A DNA stretch of 64,000 nt, taken from positions 16,182,001-16,246,000 of the forward strand of contig NC_091048.1 in assembly GCF_963966145.1 (NCBI RefSeq). Reading direction: 5' to 3'. Source of the stretch: Tenebrio molitor. Its lineage: Eukaryota > Arthropoda > Insecta > Coleoptera > Tenebrionidae. Positions 55,754-64,000 of the stretch are shown one piece after another (the first letter of the stretch is position 1; each line of letters begins with the position of its first letter). The notes under the pieces were generated by a model. The model was not told where the DNA came from and made no database searches. It was given only the letters and a program-made list of their open reading frames with translations. A program made the translations under genes and the position numbers.

Positions 55754-56401
55754 TACAGGGTCTATCAGAACAGGCGGACCAAAATAATACGGTGAATTCA
55801 TCATCTTCTCGGAATAGTAGGAAAAATGTTCAAAAAAATCTATCTTAAATAGTGATTAGGAAAGAAGCAATTTAAACTGACTAATCCTGTTGTTTACGTT
55901 AAGTTACCTATAAATTAGTTTCCTGCTTTATTTGTAACTATGGATGCATTTCAAATGATGCATATGCATTGTTGGGTATCCGCATTGTTTGTGCAATGAC
56001 GGACGTTTTTAGGTTATAGTATTTTCCAGGTTATAGTATTTCTGCTAGGATGTTCCCTATTGGGAAAACGAACTCTGCGTACTCCTGAGCAGCAACTGTG
56101 GCACTCTTATCACACTGTTCATATATCACAAGCGTTTTTAATGACTTTTGTAATTGTCAGAAATAATTTATTATGACATAATATTCAATTATTATGTCTT
56201 TGCAACAATCAAATTCGTTTCGATAGTTACTAATATAATTTTTTAATGTAATTTTATATCTACACGCGATTGGTCATTTAAAAACGTTCTTATTTGAAAA
56301 TCCAATGAGGATGGATTTTTTTTAAATATTTTTCCTATTATTCCCCGAAGATGATGATTTCACCGTATTATTTTGGTCCGCCAGTTCTGATAGACCCTGT
56401 A
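55754..56401. mobile_element. MITE family M2, copy 2 (648 bp, complete)
   Basis: The left end TACAGGGTCTATCAGAACAG GCGGACCAAAATAATACGGTGAA is complemented by the right end TTCACCGTATTATTTTGGTC CGCCAGTTCTGATAGACCCTGTA (allowing one or two changes), with further pairing through ATCATCATCTTC. TA flanks both sides. No coding recognised inside. It serves as the uninterrupted reference for the copy at 50411. Confidence 0.92.
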
Positions 56402-57868
56402 TATGAAAAATTGCTTTTCTCGTAGGTATCTAATTAGTGCGATTCTGTTTTAAAATTTAGCAAAATTGTTATTGAACAATATTGATTTTGCATAGATCCA
56501 ACCAATCAACAGCTTCATAGCAATTACAACCTTGTTATAGAGTGAGCGGCAATTTTAGTTTATAAAAATACATATTTTAATATAAAATAAAATTCCAAGC
56601 AGTCATTTGTTTTCGAGTGATCACGTCATCGATATTTTTTTTTTAATAGAAAGGCCCTATTTTTTAAATTAATTCTGATAGTCCTTTTAATTGTTTAAAC
56701 GACAGTATAAAAATTTTGTTATCTTACATAAGGAAATTTTTGAGAAAAAAAAAATATTATAATGAAGAAAAACAAGTCAAAAAATCAAGTTGGTAAATCA
56801 AACAGTCAAATGTTACTGTCAGTTTCGTTCGTCTGTGTTATTTGTTTTATAAAACGTTTTCGAAAATTTAACAGAAACACAACGTATAGAAATTTTAATT
56901 TTGATTGGGTGCTAGATAAAACTAGATGAAATTAAAAAATGTCAAAAGTTGTGTCTTTTGGGACAAAACGTAATGTGTTGAAGTGCTACACACATTTTAA
57001 ACGATCTAAGTAACGATCCGATTATTAACAGATTGATGGACATCTTCAATGTGAGAACAATGAATTTGTATGCGATTAAAACCTAGACTGTATGCAGTAC
57101 AATTTCGACAATTCATACACACTTTGTTTCTCTATTAATCTCTTTTAATACAGTTTCAATCGATTCGTTAAAAAGCAGAACATAAGTATAGCAACATTGT
57201 GACTTCAAAATTTTCAAAATTCCTAACCAAACTTTTCTTCAAATATACAGGATGAAATCTGTCAGATTATCATGGCTAAGCATCGTTTTTTTAAAGTTGG
57301 AATACGATACATTATAAAGCGACAAAATTTGACAAGTTTTCATTGCAAGCTGGATCATTTACAGATGCCCTCTCTGTATTATGGAACATTCAAATTGATA
57401 ACTATATCGCTATTCACGTTTAAAACTATAAATAAACTTAGGTATGTATTTATTAATAATTATGCACCTAATGATTATTACACGAGGTTTGGCAAGTAAA
57501 ATTTCCAGTCAAACAAAATGTGTTTGTGATAACATAAATGAGGAAACCGGTATCAAAATAAGGTATCTAAATTTATTCTACTACATACTCCTAATAACTA
57601 TTTAATGGTTTGTTGGTTCCCTCCATGGAGAAATTTTCTGGTTTATTCTAAATACAGGTATGCGCAACACCTTGAATTTCGGCATTTTTTGATAGGAATT
57701 ATGTTTGACGTGTTGCAGTGCCAAAAACGTGGTTATTTAACGAATGTCCAGTTATAGAATAATTTCTGTTTATTAAAAATGAACCCCTTTAATAATAACT
57801 AATAAATACATTAAACCATATAACATTAAAAAACATCGCATCCTTATTATAATAAATATGAAATCGTT
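56402..57868. other. AT-rich sequence and probable 3' flank of element B
   Basis: A single TACAGGATGAAATCTGTCAG tip at about 57246, preceded by TA, has no clear partner (a weak CTCTGTATT lies at about 57374). From 57780 to 57868 the sequence is probably the 3' UTR of element B. Its exact 3' end is not visible. Confidence 0.35.
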
Positions 57869-58408
57869 TTAAAGATGGGGTATTCCAGCTCCATCGAGAA
57901 ATTCATCTTTCGCAGATCTCCATTTCTTCCGTGATCTTCTCAAACACATACTCGATGCTCGGAGAATAGCGCATGTTAATCGAACTCTAACCCAACTCAT
58001 AATTACGCTATAAGGCTTTTGCCAACGATCTGCTAATTTTTTTGCCAAAATTTTTAAAAAATTGTTAAATTCAACACCAAAAAATCCATCTGTAGTTGTT
58101 ACTAGAGGTGTGAATGTAGCATGTCTTTCTTCACAGGCGGACGTGTATTTTGTTTTCTTCTCTTTTTCTGATTTTCTGAGCACGGCTTGTAATGTCATTG
58201 AACTATAAGATGGAGCATCACCATCTACAATGCGAATATCAAACAATGCTTCTACTTGCGGTTCCCATACACCACGGCATGCAAGATCACCTTTAAGAGA
58301 TATTTGATTTGTCATAGGGTTTTGTTCTTTTATGATAGGTTCACGGATGCAACATCCCCATGCTGTTTTCATCATGTCTCCCAAAACATCGCGAACTTCA
58401 TTATGTCT
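57869..58408 (-). pseudogene. Element B restriction-like nuclease domain
   Basis: Begins after a stop with RHNEVRDVLGDMMKTAW and contains the nuclease core: LKGDLACRGVWEPQ (first acidic position, D in GDL), ALFDIRIVDGDAPSY (second acidic position), KYTSACEERHATFTPLVTT (candidate Lys of the PD-(D/E)XK fold), then MSWVRVRLTCAILRASSMCL and RRSRKKWRSAKDEF. It ends at a stop at 57869. The domain nicks the insertion target. The family usually has (P/A)D where GD is seen here, so the first acidic residue is kept. The frame is continuous with the zinc knuckle piece apart from the TGA at 58409. Confidence 0.85.
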
Positions 58409-58858
58409 TCAAATGATTAGACCTCCTCGACGACAACAAAGAGCATGATCGATGTTAAATGGTTCTCCACAACCATCACAAGTTGAAGGGAGATTAAATG
58501 CGGGTTTTCTATATCGAATTGCAAGTGCATCTCGAAATTCCATTGGCGACATATCAAAATTCCATTTTTTCAATGGGATGACATTTAGCCAGCCAGATGA
58601 TTTTGATTTAGCCTCTTTTGCATTACTAAGAACCTTATTCCTTTCTGGAGGTAAGGCCTTCAGACATATCGTTAAATTTTCTAAAAGGTGTATCTCTTGA
58701 ATTTCTTTCCTTTTTAATTTTTCTTCTCTTATTTTTTCTGAATGTTTGTATACATTTAGTGGTATTTTAGACTTTATTGAAGCTTCAATTTCACTAATTC
58801 CTTCTAAGGAAGAAACAAACAAGTTGGGTACATTTTCAACAGGATCAGAAAGACCCAT
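58409..58858 (-). pseudogene. Element B thumb and zinc knuckle
   Basis: The frame begins around LPTRLGGMGLSDPVEN (the thumb motif, R-x-GGLG type) and ends with the zinc knuckle CDGCGEPFNIDHALCCRRGG followed by LII and TGA (58409-58411). C-x2-C...H-x2-3-C is the form of the knuckle that precedes the nuclease in RLE elements. The stop falls exactly between knuckle and nuclease, in the same frame as both, so a single substitution separates the two pieces. Confidence 0.85.
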
Positions 58859-58863
58859 TCCAC

Positions 58864-59285
58864 CTAACCTAGTAGGTAGATGAAATAAGTTAGCTTCAGT
58901 GATACTAATTTCAGGACCAAATAAGACTGGAAAATAAGATGATCTTCATTTAAAACTTTTTGAGTAAAAGTCCATTCATGTTGTAAAGATTTTGAAATCG
59001 CTGCATGAGCTGTTTGTGGGTGTTTCTTAGCAATCTCAGTTAAGGTTTTAACATGCTGGACCCATGCCTCTACTTTCGTTTTCAAATACTGAGATTTTTC
59101 AAAAGATTCACCAATATAACCTCCTAATAAACGATGACCTGTTACAGTTTTTATTCCTGAGCCACGAAAAACTTTTTGAGCTCCAGATATATTGTTTGGA
59201 TGTGTAATTAGAAAAGATTTCATACCTTGTGGAAAGTGTCCAATAGATGGGCCATATTTATTTAGTTTATTCCACCAAGCATTAA
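58864..59285 (-). pseudogene. Element B post-RT region
   Basis: Covers the region after the catalytic box. In the frame entered near 59290 it reads NAWWNKLNKYGPSIGHFPQG, then MKSFLITHPN, GHRLLGGYIGE (an LGG-x-IG motif usual in this family), AWVQHVKTLTEIAKKHPQTA and HEWTFTQ. It drifts out of frame near 58930 (end LTYFIYLLG), where the correct continuation PEISITEANLFHLPTRLGG lies in another frame. Two single-base frameshifts therefore bound this piece. Confidence 0.82.
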
Positions 59286-60580
59286 ACGGAAGCTAATTTA
59301 CCTTGACATGAGGAATCATTTGCATACCATGTTTGTATTATATCAGAACTTTCAAGGCAATTTATTAAAGGCATTGTAGCAATAGCGTATAATAACATTG
59401 ATAATGGATCACCTTGAGTTACACCTTCTTTGCTAAATATTCTCTTTGAACATCCTGATACTATCAATTCAGCATGTCCACGATAAGTGTTGTAGAAGAA
59501 TCTTGAACATCTATGCCAATGAACACGTGCTTCGAGAAGAGCAGAAATCCTGTTTAAAGAGTTAAATGCGTTATTCGCATCAACTAATAATAAACCCCAG
59601 TCATTATTTTGGGAACAATTTTCTTCATAAATATTTTCCATGGTATGAATAGCTCCTTCAATACCACCAGGTAATCCACTGCATAATTGCTTTGAACCAC
59701 ATACTTCGGTAACATCACTTCCAGTTATTATAGCCATGCTCTTGCAAATTATTCTTCTAAGACATTCATCGATTCCAATAGGGCGAACACCCGGATTCTT
59801 ATCTAGAGCTATAAGTCTACTAGCCATTAATGTTTTTATCTTTTCCCATGGTACTATTTCATTAGCTAATTTTGTAGTTAATTCGGCTATTTTTGTACGA
59901 AGAATAGCGCTATTTTTACCAAATCTTAACGTGAAATCTGTCCAATGATCAGATGTAGCTTCACATGGGCCACTGCCACCACGCAGTCTTCGTACAGCCT
60001 TTTCTATAACGTCAGCAGTAATTTCAACTGGTTCAAATAAAGGAAAGTTAATATTGTTTTGTAAGTAATGATTTTCAGGAATTATTGAATTAGGGTGTTT
60101 ATTTTCAAGGACATCAAACACTGTCTTCGTATCATCAACAATATTTTCATTTGGATTCAATACTCCACCATTTGAACGATTTGTCACAAATCGGGTTGCT
60201 TCTCTTACTTTACCATTTAACATCAATCTGTTGAATATTTTTCCAACTTCATCAATATTGTCTTTTATTTTTGTTTTCTTTCGGTATAATTGTCGATCAC
60301 AGCGAATTGCTTCTGAGATAAAAGCATCAAATTGATCTCTTTTCCACATATCGATTCTTCTGGTTAATAATAATCGTATATCTTTAGTTTTCTTAACTTG
60401 TTTGTCACGTTGTAATATTACGGCAATATAACATAACAATCTTTCGCTCGTCATTTTACTTTTCTTAAGTTGGTCGATTTCAACTGCAAGATTTAGTACA
60501 AAATCCTGGCTTGCCTTTCCACTAGGTAAATCGTATAAGTGTCTGTTAGTTCTATAACTTTGTTCCAACGTATTAACCAA
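59282..60580 (-). pseudogene. Element B reverse transcriptase with mutated catalytic box
   Basis: 432 codons. The N-terminal part (RHLYDLPSGKAS, LLLTRRIDMWKRDQFDAFIS, EAIRCDRQLYRK, KIFNRLMLNGKVREATRFVT) is a conserved region specific to this lineage. The RT core follows: GSGPCEATSDHW, VRPIGIDECLRRIICKSMA, motif A LLLVDANNAFNSLNR, HAELIVSG, motif B EGVTQGDPLSML, and then WYANDSS where family members have YADD. The first catalytic Asp of this box is thus Asn (codon AAT, one G-to-A change from GAT at about 59321). That alone should abolish polymerisation. A frameshift follows within 30 bp. Confidence 0.9.
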
Positions 60581-61158
60581 ATTTCATCTGAGGGAAGTCC
60601 TGGACCATTTAAATATGGAGCATTATAAACATTTGATAGCAAGTTGATTACTGGACTCGGTAAAGAAATTGTTTTTTCATTCCTGTTGTTTTTAAAACAT
60701 TTTGATGGGTTCATTATTGTTTTTTTATCTAATTTAATTTTTATATTTTTTCGAGGTGATTCTTGAAGTTTCGTATTATTCTCATAATATCCTTTGTGAG
60801 ATTTACTCATATGTATTTTAACATTAACGAATAAATTTCCACAAATATTGCAAGCTGTTTTTTTCGAATTACATACGAAGTTTTTCCTTTTCTCGTTTAA
60901 TGATAAATGATTTGAATCAATTTTTGAATTATTTCTTTCAATTGTAGCATCATTTTTTTGTTCCTTTGGATTTCTTGAACCATGATCAGTACAATCTCCA
61001 TCTTCATTAGTAAAATGATTGAAGCACAATAATATATTACATATATGACAGCTGCTGAAAACTTCCTTTTTGCAATTTAAAACTTCGCAAAATTGTATTC
61101 CTGGATAGCTCTCAATAAATACACCTTTATCAGAATGATTTAATTCTCTGATGTTCAT
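60493..61158 (-). pseudogene. Element B N-terminal zinc-finger region
   Basis: 221 codons from ATG 61158. Cys/His clusters: CEVLNCKKEVFSSCHICN ... CFNH ... CTDH (about residues 24-60, possibly a cross-brace finger) and a C2H2 finger CNICGNLFVNVKIHMSKSH (about 102-120). These presumably recognise the insertion site. It ends in a lineage-specific SDEIWLIRWNKVIELT that should run into RHLYDLPSG; a one-base frameshift at about 60555 sends it instead to a stop at 60493. The Met at 61158 is a plausible true start, since upstream DNA is AT-rich with no extension of the frame. Confidence 0.82.
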
Positions 61159-61274
61159 CAGTAAGAAAATATTGTTTTTCTTTGTTCTTAATAGAGAATT
61201 AATTTAAATTAACCTCAATGACTGACATGCGACTGACAGTACTTTAATAATTGTTTATTTAATTTCGACTATAA

Positions 61275-61455
61275 AAACTCTAATGGAACAAGATCGGGTG
61301 ATCTGGCTGCTATAAATTAGTGCAAATCATTCGATCATTATAAAATTCTGCCAGATGACCAGTTGACTGATTAGCAGTGTGAACTGTTGCCTCATCCTGT
61401 TGGAAGTAGCTTTTAGTAATTTCGTCCGCGTGAAGTTGAACGGCTCCAGAATCAG
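61275..61455 (-). pseudogene. Mariner-like transposase catalytic fragment
   Basis: The minus-strand frame reads GAVQLHADEITKSYFQQDEA then TVHTANQSTGHLAEFYNDRM and ICTNL, then after a frameshift AARSPDLVPLEFF. This matches the mariner/DUF4817 transposase core around the second and third catalytic positions (family pattern W-F-QQDGA-x-xHTA ... I--WP-RSPDL-PLDFF). The Gly after the catalytic Asp is Glu and one frameshift is present. The copy stops abruptly at about 61280, 120 bp outside the start of element B. No TIRs found. Confidence 0.8.
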
Positions 61456-64000
61456 ATTCTGGTATTCTACTAATCGTATCAAGAAGAATTGTGGATTTTC
61501 AGCACTCCATCATATTCACATTGTTTGGGTTCACTATAGAAATTTAAATTTAGTTGGTGGTTATTGGAATGCTACCGATTTCTACACTGTGCGCAAGAGG
61601 CTTCTAAAATGCATTTTTCAGGATAGAAACATTTGGAAAGTGTCTTCTAAATTTTTACAAGCAAGGTTTGGAATGATAATTCCATTCTCCATTTTCAAAA
61701 GTGAAGTACGACTCCGAGCGATTCCTGTTTATCAACATCAACACAATTTTCGTCATTTTATTTATTGATACGTTTAAATTGTTATGGTTTAACAATTAAA
61801 TAATGTCAAATTTTTCATGACAATAATGTCACAGACACTCTCTGCTAACTGTAAACAACCAAAGACGAATTTGGTGAGAATTTTTTTAAACATACATACC
61901 TACTATATGTTTCAATGGTAATTTTTGGTTGTGTTCCTTTTCAAATTTTATTATTCTACGAAATCACTGGTTAAAAACTGCTGTCTTTATTTAAATAAGT
62001 ATATTTTTTATAATTCATGTATGTAGTAGTAAAACTAATACTTATTTAAAAAATATGATCAGCTTAACCGTGAAGAAATTTTTTATTGGTCAGTTTCAAT
62101 CTTCAGTTTTGTTAATTCCGCAGAAAATAAATTGCACATAATCTACCTACGCAATCTGCACAATATTAATTTCACGAGCTTAACGACTGGATTACGTTTT
62201 CCAATGTTTTTTCATTTTGCCCTTCCAATACATAAATGAACGAGTTTTCGTTCAGATTTTCAAGTTTCTCAACCCTCGTTTCAATTACTTGGTTAAATCG
62301 AGGACCTATAACAGACAACAATAGACCGGATTTTCCTGTCATTTCATAATTGAAAGGGTCCTTTATACTTCATTTTTGTAACATCTTCATCACTGAAATA
62401 AATTTTCACTGGAGAGGGATTGTCAGTTACTTCCTTTCCTTGAAATATTTGAACATTTTGAGAAAATCAATATTGCCAACAACTATTTCGTTGCATCAAT
62501 AACAGAAAAGAATGAATCTAAGAATTATAATTTTTGGGTGTGTTGAACGTCACTCTTAAATTTAAATTTGTTACGTTGTTGTGCAGTTTTGCATTGTTTC
62601 ATCACGGATGTTTTATGCGCGCTGTCATAAAATGATTTCTAAAAGACGTTTCCCTATTGCACCGGAATCGAAGTTTATTGATGTTTTAGAACTATTTTAG
62701 CTTCCATTTCAAATTTTGTCTTTATCAGCGAAATAAAACTGGCGTATTGGGTATATATTTGACTTGCTAGCTCGATGACATTTATGCTAGGTGTGCAACG
62801 GCGACGGAAGCACGTCGCATCCATCCGATGTGATGGTTGACAAGGGATTGGGCCCTGCATTTTTCAGACTGCACGACGAAAACGGAAACTTCCTTAATTA
62901 TATAAATCTTTTCGGTTGATGAGGGTTATTTTGCTGCCGTCTAAGCGTTTCATCACTCATAGCGGCTTTTTTGCGTGTGTATGTCTTTTGGTCGCATTTG
63001 TGTCTTTAGTAACTGCTCAGATCAATCTTGATCACAGCCCATTTCGCTATCAGTCCATCTTTTCTGGTTATTACCAGTAAAGAAAGTATCTGCGGTCAGA
63101 TACACTACCAACATGTCGCATCGATCATTTACACGTAACTTTGTTGGACAGCTTTCCATCTGGCCATATTTATATAAATCAATCTTACCCTTCGTCTCGA
63201 TCGCAATCCAAATTTAATATCCGTAATGCACGTATTTTGCACATCTGAGCTAATTTTAGTCTGCTGAATATTGCATGAGACTATCTCAAATTAATCCGCT
63301 AAAGAAGCATGTATTTTGGTATCCTGCTAGAATGGTATAATTAACTTCTACAATTAGTTTCACCATGTAATATTTTACGCATAACAACCTTTTTGAGACA
63401 AAAAAGGATAATAATTGGTCCCTGAAGGACTTGCAATTTAATTTACGAATTGCTTTCAGAAAAACAAATATTTTATGGGAAATAGAGAAAATAGGTAATA
63501 TTTTTATTTCGAATGCAGGTAAATTTTATCAGTTACCTAATAAACAACTATTTGTATACCGGGTGTAGAATTGGTTTACGAGACATAGGATTTTACATGT
63601 AAAAATAAGGAGATCCAATTATTGGCTCCCCTAATAATTTTATGGCAAAATGGTTAAAATGAAAGTTAGAGAGAATTAAAAGTACTGTCTAATTCCACTC
63701 TTTGTTTTTTTCTAATATCTTGTGGTAATGAAAGAAAAGCAAGAAAGGGGTTAAGACAAAAATACTAAAAAGTAGTACTAGGAATAAAATTTGACTTATA
63801 AAATTATTTGTCGGGTGGTTTCACTACTATTTAATTTTCTTTTGATCTTCAAATAAACTCGTACAGGACTACAGGACGAATGAAAAGGTATCTTCTCTCC
63901 AATTCTTCAAATTGTTTCTATGGCTGAAATTGGTGGGTCTGGGAAACCTGAAGCAAATGTTACTTGGAGGTTTCTTAAAGAAGATCCTCCATAATACCAT
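61456..64000. other. AT-rich sequence, little recognised
   Basis: The first ~150 bp may be older mariner-derived DNA. An isolated TACCGGGTGTAGAATTGG tip lies at about 63557. The plus frame 63920-63994 reads MAEIGGSGKPEANVTWRFLK EDPP and looks non-random, but it has only 24 codons and I cannot assign it. No gene supported. Confidence 0.35.

Larger units (their letters stand above)
57869..61158 (-). mobile_element. Element B: near-complete RLE-type non-LTR retrotransposon, inactivated
   Basis: The minus strand encodes, in order, N-terminal zinc fingers, a family-typical N-terminal region, RT, thumb, zinc knuckle and restriction-like nuclease: the full domain set of an RLE element. It is split over five frames by about three frameshifts and one stop. 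Motifs (NAFNSLNR, EGVTQGDPLSM) place it in a different lineage from element A. I see no terminal inverted repeats around it. Mariner transposase debris lies just beyond its 5' end (61275-61455). Confidence 0.88.

Noticed and set aside
1..64000. CRISPR array, bacterial operon or phage region
   Set aside because: No regularly spaced identical repeats. Composition and content are those of animal DNA; all repeats found are dispersed, inverted or simple tandem.

Overview
The window looks like AT-rich, gene-poor DNA from an insect, possibly a beetle. This is inferred from base composition, from the arthropod-type mariner relatives (transposases with the DUF4817 N-terminal domain), and from the density of TA-flanked miniature elements. 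I found no intact host gene, no host exon I would defend, no rRNA, no free-standing tRNA gene and no CRISPR array. Almost everything recognisable is a transposable element, and every transposon gene is damaged.

Layout. Positions 1-9,000 are mostly unique AT-rich sequence (many TTAATTA-type motifs) with one decayed miniature element. From 9,000 to 20,500 there is a full-length but dead DUF4817 mariner element (10,828-12,577), several miniature inverted-repeat elements (MITEs), and a ~505 bp palindrome made of two opposed copies of one ~200 bp MITE. From 20,500 to 34,300 there are scattered MITEs. Three of the MITEs in the window still contain a readable piece of DUF4817/mariner transposase, which ties them to their parents. 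A 3' scrap of a LINE polymerase lies at 32,657-32,899.

The two main coding objects are both on the minus strand. Element A (34,298-38,321) and element B (57,869-61,158) are non-LTR retrotransposons of the restriction-like-endonuclease (RLE) type (the R2/NeSL/R4/Utopia-like assemblage). Each has N-terminal zinc fingers, a reverse transcriptase, a zinc knuckle and a C-terminal PD-(D/E)XK-type nuclease. They belong to two clearly different lineages. Both are nearly full length in coding content but inactive: A has one stop and two frameshifts; B has several frameshifts, one stop, and an Asp-to-Asn change in the RT catalytic YxDD box. Element A is also enclosed by a pair of ~35 bp terminal inverted repeats flanked by TA, as a DNA transposon would be. 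A two-B-box tRNA-derived SINE with 13 bp target duplications sits inside its 5' side.

From 38,700 to 57,000 there is a dense set of palindromic elements: perfect foldbacks, a 2.46 kb element with long terminal repeats, nested insertions with visible target duplications, and a class of 100-160 bp hairpins with GC-rich loops. The last 3 kb contains a mariner transposase scrap next to element B and is otherwise featureless.

The parts do not form a pathway. They are a record of successive insertions, and their nesting gives relative ages.
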